Shown: positions 50,590 through 59,934 of the stretch, one piece after another | Numbering within the stretch: position 1 is the first letter of the stretch | Layout of the letters: the number at the start of each line of letters is the position of its first letter | NCBI RefSeq assembly: GCF_025145845.1 | Contig: NZ_CP102253.1 | Coordinates: 1,426,001 to 1,490,000, forward strand | Direction: 5' to 3' | DNA length: 64,000 nt | Origin: Alistipes shahii WAL 8301 | GTDB taxonomy: Bacteria; Bacteroidota; Bacteroidia; Bacteroidales; Rikenellaceae | Made by a program: the position numbers and the translations under genes | The notes under the pieces: model-generated | Database searches by the model: none | Seen by the model: only the letters and a program-made list of their open reading frames with translations | What the model was told of the DNA's origin: nothing

Positions 50590-51729
50590 ATGATCAAAGT
50601 TGCACAGGTTTTCGGCTCCCTTGATGCAGGTGGAGCAGAAAGCAGGATGGTAGATGTTTTCTCGGTTATAAATCGTTCTCAATACGAGTTTATATTTATC
50701 AGCCTTGACTCAAAGGATAAACAGTTCTATGAGAGCAAGATATATTCTCTAGGAGGTCGTATCATTAAACTTCCATCACCTCGCAGTGAAAGCATTTTTA
50801 AGCATATATGGCGCCTACTGAGATTATTTCGGCAATTAAAAACCGAAGGATTGACGGTAGTTCATGCTCACACTTCATATCATTGTGGGGTGGTACTCAT
50901 GGCTGCGAAGATGGCCGGCATTCCCATTCGTATATCGCACGCTAGAACTACATCTTCGATTAATAAAGGTAGTTTTTCAAGTCGTTGCATGATTTTCATT
51001 GGGAGAAGTTTGATTAAGCTTTTTGCGACAGCAAAGTGTGCGTTAAACGAGGAAACGGCTTGCGCGTTATACGGACGTAAATGTTACGAACGCGGGGAAA
51101 CAATAATTGTACAAAATGCAATAGATCTGGAAAAGTTCAGAGAGCCTATTATTTGCGCCGAACTATCTGATTTACAATCAGACACAACTGTTATTTGCCA
51201 TATTGGTCGCTTCCAACCGATGAAAAACCATGAGTTTATTTTGAATTTCTTCAATCGTTATCATGACGAAAATAAGAATTCAAAACTAGTATTGGTTGGT
51301 GATGGGCCTCTAAAAGATACGATAAAAGCACATGCCATTAATCTGGGAATAAAGAATGACGTAATGTTTCTAGGACTACGCAGTGATATTCCATCAATTT
51401 TGGCACGTACAGACTTGTTTATCTTTCCATCGATTTTTGAAGGTCTGGGAGGTAGCGTTATTGAGGCACAAGCGTCTGGTATACCTGCTCTTATATCCGA
51501 TAGTATTCCGCATAATGTTGATATGGGACTTGAGCTTGTGCACTTTCTAAATCTTGATGCTCCGCTTGAAGCATGGATAGAGCAAGCTAAAAAGATGTTG
51601 AGTAGACCTAAAAAGTCATTTCAAGATATAAACAATGCGTTCTCTAGTAGGAACTTTACACTTGCAAATGAAATAAAGCAGTTAACAGATATTTATGAAA
51701 ACGCTCACAATAATAACAACAACATATAA
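50590..51729 (+). CDS. Glycosyltransferase family 4 (EpsF-like)
   Basis: A 379-residue GT-B enzyme. MIKVAQVFGSLDAGGAESRM (1-20) is the GT4 acceptor loop; HAHTSYHCGVVLMAAKMAGI (about 96-115), ALNEETACALYG, VQNAIDLEKFRE, VICHIGRFQPMKNHEFILNF and the donor motif FIFPSIFEGLGGSVIEAQAS (about 277-296) follow. The C-terminal 35 bases overlap the next gene. It is the first gene of the AT-rich part. Confidence 0.94.
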   Translation: MIKVAQVFGSLDAGGAESRMVDVFSVINRSQYEFIFISLDSKDKQFYESKIYSLGGRIIKLPSPRSESIFKHIWRLLRLFRQLKTEGLTVVHAHTSYHCGVVLMAAKMAGIPIRISHARTTSSINKGSFSSRCMIFIGRSLIKLFATAKCALNEETACALYGRKCYERGETIIVQNAIDLEKFREPIICAELSDLQSDTTVICHIGRFQPMKNHEFILNFFNRYHDENKNSKLVLVGDGPLKDTIKAHAINLGIKNDVMFLGLRSDIPSILARTDLFIFPSIFEGLGGSVIEAQASGIPALISDSIPHNVDMGLELVHFLNLDAPLEAWIEQAKKMLSRPKKSFQDINNAFSSRNFTLANEIKQLTDIYENAHNNNNNI

Positions 51730-52597
51730 CAGAGCATATTGCATCCATCAAGTATATGAATCGCTTAAACGTCAAGACAGCAACGACTTCTGTTGGCTTG
51801 TGGTTGATGACGGGTCAACAGATAATACTCGGGAGGTGATTGAGGACTTTATGAACGAAGGATTGGTTGATATTGAGTATATTTATCAGGAAAACAAAGG
51901 CATGACCGGAGCCCGAAATACAGCCTATAATGCATGCAAGACCGAGTTGAATACCATCATAGACTCGGATGACTGGCTTGCCGACGGCGCAGTGCGTACC
52001 ATTATTGATTTTTGGAACGCCAACAAAAGAGAGGATTTGGCTGGTATAATGGCTCTTGACATAAAACCCAATGGAGAAGTTATCGGGACGACATTACCCT
52101 CCTTTCTGAAAGAGACAACGGTAATGGAAGCCTTCGGGAAGCATAAGGTTAGAGGTGACAAAAAGCTTATCTATCGAACAGATATATCAAGACTATATCC
52201 TTATCCAGAGTATCCTGGAGAGAACTTTTTCCCTGCAAGTTATAAATTCTTACTCATAGACAAATTGTACAAGATGTTGGTTTTAAACGTGGGTATCTGT
52301 GTGGTTGATTATAATGATAACAGTATGAGTTTCGACAAAATAGCTCAATATCGACGATGTCCCAAGGGATTCATTCAGTATTACAATACAGCAATGGAAT
52401 GTTATGAATATCCTAAAATGATAATCAAAAATTGTCTGATGTATATTGCTATATCAAAGCTGAACAAAGAAAAAAAAATCATTTCGAAATCGTCTCGAAA
52501 AGCACTTGCCATATTGCTTTATATTCCTGGATCTATTCTCGCATTTTACATTGCCAACACAAAAAGAAGAGCTCTTTCTGTTCCTGAAAAACATTGA
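51695..52597 (+). CDS. Glycosyltransferase family 2
   Basis: A 300-residue GT-A enzyme: MKTLTIITTTYNRAYCIHQV (1-20), WLVVDDGSTDNTREVIEDFM (about 34-53), NKGMTGARNTAYNACKTELN (about 67-86) and the metal-binding IDSDDWLADGA (about 88-98). Acceptor-side segments are divergent, and the C-terminus has a hydrophobic helix (AILLYIPGSILAFYIA). It transfers one sugar of the right repeat unit; donor unknown. Confidence 0.93.
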   Translation: MKTLTIITTTYNRAYCIHQVYESLKRQDSNDFCWLVVDDGSTDNTREVIEDFMNEGLVDIEYIYQENKGMTGARNTAYNACKTELNTIIDSDDWLADGAVRTIIDFWNANKREDLAGIMALDIKPNGEVIGTTLPSFLKETTVMEAFGKHKVRGDKKLIYRTDISRLYPYPEYPGENFFPASYKFLLIDKLYKMLVLNVGICVVDYNDNSMSFDKIAQYRRCPKGFIQYYNTAMECYEYPKMIIKNCLMYIAISKLNKEKKIISKSSRKALAILLYIPGSILAFYIANTKRRALSVPEKH

Positions 52598-52732
52598 GAA
52601 ATGAACACAACAGAGCTCCATCTAACTAAATGAGCCTGTATTGCAATTGCCTTAGAACATTATAACAGGCTGAATAATATTGGGAACGGAAGTAAAAGAC
52701 ATTACGCCATTTGATCTTTATTTGCAAAAAGC

Positions 52733-53818
52733 ATGGAGCTATTTTCTCTCTGGATATTGTTAATAGCAACGATAGCGCTTACTTCTATTTCTTTGAGAAA
52801 AGAAAAAGTAGTATTGGCAGACAATACAACCTATTACAAGAGCATCATTAATCCGTTATGGATCGGTGTCACTATCTTATTGTTGGCATTCTACACATCG
52901 AATACCATAGCCAATGATGTTTATGTTTACAGGGAAAATTACTCGCTAATTCCTACTACAGTCACATGGAAGAGCCTTTTTGAGAAGGGAATCGGTTCAA
53001 ACCCTCTCTTTGGTTTCATACAAGTTCTGTTCATACGTTACATATCAAGTGATCCCGCCACATTCCACTTTTTTGAAGGGCTTGTAGTACAAACATGCTT
53101 AGTTCTCTTTTATCGTCGTTATTCACCATCATTATCAATGAGTCTGTTCATGACCATCACATCTGGATTATTCTATTTTACAATGGTATCATGGAAACAA
53201 TCTATAGCTATGGGGGTGGGACTGATCGGAATTACATTGATTCAGCAAAGAAGGTACATCCTCTATTATGCACTTTTAGCACTGATGATGCTGATACATC
53301 CATATATAATCATGTATGCAACTTTACCTTTGCTAATAAACAACAGGGTGTGGACAACGCGCAATATATTGATCTTAATTACAATGTGCATCGCCGGTTA
53401 TTTCTTATCAGAAATATTAGGCGCCATGCTTGAAGTTACGGAGACTGTGTTCGGTGACTCGCATGATGCGAATTGGTTTTCAAATGAACATGGCGTGAGC
53501 TGGCAGCGAATTTTATTCTTCGCAATCACGCCTGTACTTTCGGTTAGTTATCGTAAGCAAATCAACGCAAAATCGACCCCATTGATGAATGGTTTCATAC
53601 AAATGGCTGTAATCAGTTTTGGGTTTATGTTTATGGCAATGTATGGTGGCGCAAACTTCATCAGTCGCATGGCAACATACTTTGAGCCATTTACATATGT
53701 CGCACTGCCTTACATACTAATGTATATTATTCCCAAGCCTAAAAGGGCCGTTATCAAATGGGGAATACTTACTCTATTTTTGGTATTTTTCTGTTTCCTG
53801 CAACTTAAAATGCGCTAA
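52733..53818 (+). CDS. EpsG-family (Wzy-like) polymerase
   Basis: A 361-residue membrane protein with about 10 helices. The early NDVYVYRENYSLIPTTVTWK and EKGIGSNPLFGFIQVLF (about 61-100), followed by SWKQSIAMGVGLIGITLI, are the EpsG-family pattern (D..NY......, PGF......, R...A.....A). It would polymerise the right repeat unit. The 135-base gap before it holds no gene. Confidence 0.85.
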   Translation: MELFSLWILLIATIALTSISLRKEKVVLADNTTYYKSIINPLWIGVTILLLAFYTSNTIANDVYVYRENYSLIPTTVTWKSLFEKGIGSNPLFGFIQVLFIRYISSDPATFHFFEGLVVQTCLVLFYRRYSPSLSMSLFMTITSGLFYFTMVSWKQSIAMGVGLIGITLIQQRRYILYYALLALMMLIHPYIIMYATLPLLINNRVWTTRNILILITMCIAGYFLSEILGAMLEVTETVFGDSHDANWFSNEHGVSWQRILFFAITPVLSVSYRKQINAKSTPLMNGFIQMAVISFGFMFMAMYGGANFISRMATYFEPFTYVALPYILMYIIPKPKRAVIKWGILTLFLVFFCFLQLKMR

Positions 53819-53957
53819 TTATACCGACAAATAGGCAATTCCATTGCTGTTGAGTCACAATAAGAGAGGGATACATTAATATATCGTTACAGATAAAAGG
53901 GAAAGTACAGATCATGATTTTTAGAGAATCTCTACTTTTTATTTTCATAAAAATACA

Positions 53958-54116
53958 ATGGCTGATGAATACTTTGCCAGATTAGAATCCTTTTTGATAA
54001 GATATAAAGATCGTTCTTTGAAATACCGTGAAATTGATTCAAGGATTACCCAGATCTTTGATTTTCAAGGAGCAAACATTCCAAAACACCTGCCACCTTT
54101 GACGGAAATTAAATAG
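53958..54116 (+). CDS. Small ORF or gene remnant between polymerase and GT32 gene
   Basis: A 52-codon frame (starting MADEYFARLESFLIRYKDRS, ending HLPPLTEIK) fills the space before the GT32 gene, with its stop 12 bases ahead of that start. It is charged and helical, with no signal or known motif. It may be a real small protein or the C-terminal stub of a deleted gene. The rest of the 53819-54128 gap shows nothing. Confidence 0.35.
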   Translation: MADEYFARLESFLIRYKDRSLKYREIDSRITQIFDFQGANIPKHLPPLTEIK

Positions 54117-54128
54117 AATTGTTCACTA

Positions 54129-54890
54129 ATGATACCTAAAAAGATTCATTATTGCTGGTTCGGGCGCAAACCTTTACCAGATAAAGCGAGACACTGCATA
54201 GCATCGTGGCGCAAATATCTCCCAGATTATGAGATCATCGAATGGAATGAGGACAACTTCGATATTAATGTCATTCCCTATACAGCTGATGCGTATGCAG
54301 TGGGCAAATACGCCTTTGTAAGTGATTACGCCCGTTTCTATGTCCTTTATAAGCAAGGGGGCATATACTTTGATACTGATGTCGAGGTTATTCGACCTAT
54401 GGATGATGTAATAGAGGCCGGGCCATTTATGGGATTCGAACTAAACCCTGATGCCAAAAGTCAACAGTACCCTTGTGGCGCTGTGGCTGCTGGGCTTGGT
54501 TTAGGTGCAATTGCAGGCATGCCGTTATATAAGGATATTCTTGACTATTACTCTACGGCAGAATTTACAACAGGAATAAAAAGCGTTACGGTCGTTTATC
54601 ATGTCAGTCAACTTCTTAGGAAGCAGGGGTTGCAGTGTGTGCAAGGAATTCAGCAGGTGGCAGGAGTCACGATATATCCCGCTGATTGGTTTAATCCTTT
54701 AGACGACGGTACGGGACGTATTAACAAAACAGAGAACACTCGCACCATTCATTGGTATTCAAAAACATGGATGGATGCACGTATTCGTCGGCGCATACCG
54801 TTTTCTCGGTTTGTTCATCGAATTATTGGGACATCGGTTACGCACCCAATCAAGATGATTCTCCAGAAGATTACAGGGAAAAAGATATAA
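54129..54890 (+). CDS. Glycosyltransferase family 32 (OCH1-like, capsular)
   Basis: A 253-residue GT-A enzyme. MIPKKIHYCWFGRKPLPDKA (1-20), YEIIEWNEDNFD (about 34-45), YAFVSDYARFYVLYKQGGIY (about 60-79) and the DXD motif FDTDVEVIRPM (about 80-90) are characteristic. GT32 enzymes in capsule clusters transfer hexoses such as mannose or galactose. Next to a GT4 gene that begins 2 bases after its stop. Confidence 0.94.
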   Translation: MIPKKIHYCWFGRKPLPDKARHCIASWRKYLPDYEIIEWNEDNFDINVIPYTADAYAVGKYAFVSDYARFYVLYKQGGIYFDTDVEVIRPMDDVIEAGPFMGFELNPDAKSQQYPCGAVAAGLGLGAIAGMPLYKDILDYYSTAEFTTGIKSVTVVYHVSQLLRKQGLQCVQGIQQVAGVTIYPADWFNPLDDGTGRINKTENTRTIHWYSKTWMDARIRRRIPFSRFVHRIIGTSVTHPIKMILQKITGKKI

Positions 54891-54892
54891 TT

Positions 54893-56113
54893 ATGAATAA
54901 AAAGAGCATTCTTATAATTCACCCATCTATGGAGATCGGAGGGGCAGAGCGTGCTTTGCTAGGGCTGTTAGATTCGATTGATTACAGGAACTATGATGTA
55001 GATTTATTATTATGTCAGCATTCTGGTGAATTTATGCCCATGATAAATAGACATGTGAAGATTCTGCCATACGATAAAAGATATGACTTTTTCATTTCAC
55101 CTATAACATCTTTAATAAAGCGAGGGCAACTGCTAGTAGCGGCCATACGCTTGTGGGCACGCTACGTAGAACGAATTCATTCGAAACGTCGCGGAGTTAA
55201 CCATAATGTATGGCACACCCAACAAATTATCCATAACACTATGAGGCCTCTGCTCCCTACGGTTACAGGGCACTACGATTTGGCGATTAATTTTCTAGGT
55301 GTCCCGTCTATACTTGCCTTCAAAGTTGACGCAAAAGTAAAAATGACATGGATTCACACAGATTACGATCGTATTGTGGCAAATGCTTCGATTGACCGTA
55401 AAATGTTTGATCCCATAGACTATATTGTCAATGTCTCCGACGACTGCAAAAGAATATTTGATAATCACTATCCCGACTATAAAGCACGGTCCATAGTCAT
55501 AGAGAATATTCTGAACACTTCGCTTGTACGCAAACTTGCGGCTGAATACACAGAATTACCATATGAGCCGGGGTATGTAAACCTTCTTTCAATAGGTCGT
55601 TTTTCAGAACCGAAAAATTTTGATTCGATACCGGAGATGTGTCGTATCATGCTCGATAATGGGGTTGCGCCTTTTAAATGGTACATAATAGGCTATGGAC
55701 AGAGCGAACAACAGATTCGTGACAACTTGGTAAAATTTAAAGTCGAAAATGTTGTACAGATTATAGGTAAACGGAGTAATCCCTATCCATATATATATGC
55801 TTGCGACGTATATGTACAGCCTTCGCGATATGAGGGAAAGGCCGTGACGGTCCGTGAGGCACAAATGCTCGGCAAACCCGTTATTGTCACAGCCTACAAT
55901 ACAGCTTCGAGTCAAATAAACAACGGTGTTGATGGGCTTATACTACCAATGGACACTATATCATTTGCCACGGCACTCACACAGGTCCTCGCTGACCATA
56001 CTCGGCTTGACAGCCTTGCCAGTTATTGTTCAGCTCATGACTTTAGCAACGAATCTGAGATCCAGAAAATATATTCTCGATTCGATGTATCAACAGCAAC
56101 TTCCAACCTTTAA
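54893..56113 (+). CDS. Glycosyltransferase family 4
   Basis: A 406-residue GT-B enzyme from the ATG at 54893 (MNKKSILIIHPSMEIGGAER). Donor-domain motifs are VNLLSIGRFSEPKNFDSIPE, YIIGYGQSEQQIRDNLVKFK and the EXXXXXE-like VYVQPSRYEGKAVTVREAQM with LGKPVIVTAYNTASSQINNG. An in-frame start 47 codons upstream lies inside the GT32 gene and is rejected. It probably adds one sugar of the right repeat unit. Confidence 0.93.
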   Translation: MNKKSILIIHPSMEIGGAERALLGLLDSIDYRNYDVDLLLCQHSGEFMPMINRHVKILPYDKRYDFFISPITSLIKRGQLLVAAIRLWARYVERIHSKRRGVNHNVWHTQQIIHNTMRPLLPTVTGHYDLAINFLGVPSILAFKVDAKVKMTWIHTDYDRIVANASIDRKMFDPIDYIVNVSDDCKRIFDNHYPDYKARSIVIENILNTSLVRKLAAEYTELPYEPGYVNLLSIGRFSEPKNFDSIPEMCRIMLDNGVAPFKWYIIGYGQSEQQIRDNLVKFKVENVVQIIGKRSNPYPYIYACDVYVQPSRYEGKAVTVREAQMLGKPVIVTAYNTASSQINNGVDGLILPMDTISFATALTQVLADHTRLDSLASYCSAHDFSNESEIQKIYSRFDVSTATSNL

Positions 56114-56234
56114 CAATTAACTGATATCGTCGAAAATATCAATACATGTAGATAAAATAAAACTCGTTGTTTTAGAACTTAGCCTGAAACACAATATGGA
56201 CAAATACGACTCTAACACAACAAAAGTATAGAGA

Positions 56235-56780
56235 ATGCAACTTATAAAAAGGATCTTACAGAGACTTCGGGGGGAGGTCGCTGTTAGCACATTAGTTAAA
56301 CGCGGCATGAAAACGGGACGGAATTTACACATAATGAATAAAGTATGGATTGATCCTGGACATTGTTGGCTAATAGAGTTTGGCGACAATGTCACTATTG
56401 CTCCAAGAGTGACAATTCTAGCTCACGATGCCTCTCCACAAGCATTTAGGAATGTGACAAAAATTGGTCGAGTGATGGTTGGCAATAACGTCTTCATCGG
56501 AGCTGGATCAATTATACTTCCGGGAATCACAATCGGAAATAATGTGGTGATTGGGGCTGGTTCAGTGGTAGCCAGAGATATTCCAGATAATACCGTTGTT
56601 GCTGGGAATCCATGTAAAATAATAATGGACATTGAGACCTATTTGTCAAAGGTGGATTCCATTAGTCTGCACTTTGACAGAGAGTATCTACTTCCGTTTA
56701 TTAGTGCAGACAACAAAAAACGGATGAACAATCGTTTACGCGAATCTCGATTTGGGTTATTGGTAAAACGTCTACAATAA
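56235..56780 (+). CDS. Hexapeptide-repeat (LbH) acyltransferase
   Basis: A 181-residue WbbJ/CysE-like acetyltransferase. Repeats run from about residue 45 to 135 (WLIEFGDNVTIAPRVTILAH, then VMVGNNVFIGAGSIILPGIT and IGNNVVIGAGSVVARDIPDN), with the active-site His in ILAHDAS (about 64) and the typical NTVVAGNPCKIIMDIETYL end. A G6 run lies at codons 13-15 (56269-56274). It likely O- or N-acetylates a sugar of the right repeat. Confidence 0.93.
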   Translation: MQLIKRILQRLRGEVAVSTLVKRGMKTGRNLHIMNKVWIDPGHCWLIEFGDNVTIAPRVTILAHDASPQAFRNVTKIGRVMVGNNVFIGAGSIILPGITIGNNVVIGAGSVVARDIPDNTVVAGNPCKIIMDIETYLSKVDSISLHFDREYLLPFISADNKKRMNNRLRESRFGLLVKRLQ

Positions 56781-56783
56781 TTA

Positions 56784-58291
56784 ATGGTGTCGACAGTAGC
56801 GAAAAATACTCTGGCTCTTTATGTCAGAATGATTTTAGTGATAGTGATATCACTATACACATCCCGAGTCATTATCAATGCACTTGGCGAGGAAAGATAT
56901 GGGGTGTATATTGTAGTAGGCGGTCTTACATCCATGCTGGCATTTCTGAATACTACAATGAGCGGGGCCATTTCACGGTATATAAATTTCGACATAGGAA
57001 TTGGATTGGATCATGCCATTGCAAAGAGGTTCTCATCATCCATGATGATCCAGTTTTCAATAGCTTTGATATTTCTATTTTTAGCGGAAATAATCGGCGT
57101 ATGGTTTCTGAATAATAAATTGAATATTGCACCCAATTTGATAGATGCTGCTAACTGGATCTTTCAGTTTACGATTCTTACAACAATCATTACGGTAATA
57201 CAGGTCCCATTTACCGCGATGGTTTTGTCCTACGAAAAAATGGGAGTATATTCTGTAATAGAAATTATATCTGTAATTATCAAACTCGCGTCGGCTCTAC
57301 TCATTAAGAAAGCTGATACAAACCAACTGGTTTTATATGGAGCTTTAATTCTACTTTCACATTTAGTGATATTTATAACATATGTGCTCTATTCATATAA
57401 ATCATTCAAATCATGCAGATTCATATATCATCACGACAAAACCAACATTCTCCCTATGTTGAAATTTTCCGCCTGGGATATGTTTGGCAATGTGTCGTAT
57501 ACTTCCATGCTTCAAGGCGCTACAATATTGATCAATATGTTCTTCGGGGCAATTGTCAATGCAGCAGGAGGCATAACAACAACAGTTAGCGCACAAGTGG
57601 CATGGTTGGGACGAAATGTAACAATGGCCTATCGTCCTCAAATCATAAATGCTTTTGCCAGGAAGAACTCAGAGACAATGATAAAACTGATGAATGATGC
57701 CGGACGTATAGCAACACTACTTATGATAATGGGTACCATCCCTCTTTATATAAACCTGGAGTATGTTCTACATTTATGGTTGGGGATGGTTCCTATCATA
57801 CAGTGGAGTTCTGCAAGATAATGCTCATTGCGGGGGTTGTTAATACGATAAATGCGGTGGTGACCAATGGGATTCATGCTACCGGAGAGATTGCAAAACT
57901 CAGTATCGGAGCCGGGACAATATATTTACTTACCCTACCTGCAACCTATATACTCTTTAGCCAAGGGTTGAGTGCCCAATATTGCTATATTGTCATGCTG
58001 GTTGCTCATATAATCACCCTGATTCACAACTGCATAGTATTTAAACATTTAGTTGCAGAGTTTAATATAGTTTATTTTTTATTTCAGAGCTTGCTGAGAT
58101 GTTTCGGGGCTGCAATCCCCGCATTAATAGTTCTAATATTTGCCACTCGTCACATTAACTCAGATCTACTGAGTCTCATTGTTTCTTCTGTCATTTTTCT
58201 GACATTATATTCACTTATCGCATTTTATGTTGCACTTGATAATGGTCAACGGCAAAAAATAAAAGAGTTCATACATATTCGGAGACGATGA
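56784..58291 (+). pseudogene. wzx: Wzx-type flippase of the right operon, frameshifted
   Basis: The first frame (56784-57821) has the MOP-family start KNTLALYVRMILVIVISLYT, then TSRVIINALGEERYGVYIVV and about nine helices up to VLHLWLGMVP. The remainder (about 57790-58291: YHTVEFCKIMLIAGVVNTIN to KIKEFIHIRRR) is in another frame. One missing base near 57790 explains the break; restoring it yields about 502 residues with the full 12-14 helices. Without Wzx the right repeat unit should not be exported, unless another flippase substitutes. A sequencing error is possible. Confidence 0.85.
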
Positions 58292-59160
58292 AGCATGCTA
58301 TTATGATAATGGCACATGCCAATTATGAGGGCCTATGCCAATTAATCAAATTGCTCGACAACTCTCATATTGATATTTTCTTACATATCAATAGTAGCAG
58401 TTTAGATTGGGATGATAATATTGTTGCCGGCATAACAAATGAATCAAAAGTCATCATTGTTCCTCGTATTAAAGTTACATATTGCAACTATTCACAGGTT
58501 GAGGCTATTAAGTCTTTACTTTCAACGGCATTAAAAGGTCATTACGATTATTATCATATTATTTCGGGAGCGGATCTGCCACTACATTCTCCTGCAGAAT
58601 TCAATGATTTCTTTGAATGCCACAATGGTTCCGAGTTCGTTAATTTTAATCCCCGATATGATGTTACGAGAGCTGGATATTGGTTTTTCTTCGCAAATGC
58701 AATTCGAACGTCCTCTGGAATAAGACAAAGATTGTTGATTTATACACATAAAGTCCTATTGAATATTCAGAAAATATTGAAGGTAAATTTTGCCAAAGGG
58801 TTCAATGGAACGATTCATAAAGGTGCAGACTGGTGGAGTATTACACATGCAGCAGCAGAATATGTCATTGAAAATGAACCTATCTTTAGAAAGTTTTTTC
58901 GAAGAACGTATTGTCCTTCCGAGTTATTAGTTCAGACATTACTCTATAATTCTCATTTTAAGGCAAAAATCTACAGTCTGGAATATAACCCAATGGCTGC
59001 ACTTCGTGAGATTGATTGGCAAAGAGGAACTCCATATGTTTGGCGCAATTCCGACTTTGATTATTTGATCAATTCAGACTGTATGTTTGCTCGAAAATTT
59101 GATGTAAATATTGACAACGAAATAATACAACGAATCATAAATCATATCAAACAAAAATGA
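58288..59160 (+). CDS. Glycosyltransferase family 14 (core-2/I-branching type)
   Basis: A 290-residue enzyme. MKHAIMIMAHANYEGLCQLI (1-20), DIFLHINSSSLD (about 29-40), YHIISGADLPLHSPAEFNDF (about 89-108) and GADWWSITHAAAEYVIEN (about 182-199) match bacterial members of the branching beta-1,6-N-acetylglucosaminyltransferase family. These enzymes do not need a metal. It starts 4 bases before the flippase stop and its stop overlaps rfbF by 4 bases. Confidence 0.9.
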   Translation: MKHAIMIMAHANYEGLCQLIKLLDNSHIDIFLHINSSSLDWDDNIVAGITNESKVIIVPRIKVTYCNYSQVEAIKSLLSTALKGHYDYYHIISGADLPLHSPAEFNDFFECHNGSEFVNFNPRYDVTRAGYWFFFANAIRTSSGIRQRLLIYTHKVLLNIQKILKVNFAKGFNGTIHKGADWWSITHAAAEYVIENEPIFRKFFRRTYCPSELLVQTLLYNSHFKAKIYSLEYNPMAALREIDWQRGTPYVWRNSDFDYLINSDCMFARKFDVNIDNEIIQRIINHIKQK

Positions 59161-59930
59161 AAGCAGTGATTTTTGCTGGGGGGGGGTATGGCACTCGCCT
59201 CAGCGAACGTACAGATGTGGTACCAAAACCGATGGTGGAAATCGGAGGCATGCCGATTCTATGGCATATCATGAAGATATATTCACACTACGGTATAAAT
59301 GAATTTATAGTCTGTTGCGGCTATAAGCAGTATGTGATAAAAGAATTTTTTGCAAATTTCTTTCTTCACAATAGTGATGTGACATTCAATCTGACAGAGA
59401 ACACGATGAAGATTCACAACACACACAGCGAGAAATGGCGAGTAACACTAGTAGATACAGGACTCAACACTCTCACCGGTGGTCGCTTAAAGCGTGTTCA
59501 GGAATACGTTGGAGATGAAACATTCTTCCTCACATATGGTGATGGTGTAGCCGACATAGATATCAATGCAACCTTGTCTGCACATAAGGCTGCGGGTAAG
59601 ACATTATCAATGACGGTCTATCAGCCTCAAGGCAAACTGGGGGTTGTGGATATTGACACCAAAGGAAACGTCAAAGGGTTTATCGAAAAGCCTAAGACGG
59701 GAAATAATTGGATAAATGCAGGTTTTTTTGTTTGCGAACCTAAGATTTTTGATGTCCTTGAAGGCGACCATGAGATGTTTGAACAACAACCTATTGCACG
59801 GTTAGTAAAAAAAGGTCAGATACATGCATTCAAGCATTTTGGATTCTGGCGCCCTATGGATACACTGCATGACAACAAAGAATTAAATAAACTGTGGGAG
59901 CAAGGCAATGCTCCCTGGAAATGTTGGTAA
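59157..59930 (+). CDS. rfbF: Glucose-1-phosphate cytidylyltransferase
   Basis: A 257-residue enzyme making CDP-glucose from CTP and glucose-1-P. The family pattern is clear: SERTDVVPKPMVEIGGMPIL, WHIMKIYSHYGINEFIVCCG, YGDGVADIDI and FGFWRPMDTLHDNKEL. The nucleotide-binding loop reads AGGGYGTRL, one Gly longer than the usual AGGxGTRL, because of a G9 run (59178-59186); six G would give the normal loop. The extra Gly may weaken the enzyme, and a one-base slip would abolish it. Confidence 0.95.
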   Translation: MKAVIFAGGGYGTRLSERTDVVPKPMVEIGGMPILWHIMKIYSHYGINEFIVCCGYKQYVIKEFFANFFLHNSDVTFNLTENTMKIHNTHSEKWRVTLVDTGLNTLTGGRLKRVQEYVGDETFFLTYGDGVADIDINATLSAHKAAGKTLSMTVYQPQGKLGVVDIDTKGNVKGFIEKPKTGNNWINAGFFVCEPKIFDVLEGDHEMFEQQPIARLVKKGQIHAFKHFGFWRPMDTLHDNKELNKLWEQGNAPWKCW

Positions 59931-59934
59931 TATA

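Noticed and set aside
50371..50682. 103-codon minus-strand frame in the gap
   Set aside because: It runs into the start of the GT4 gene on the opposite strand and has no recognisable features.
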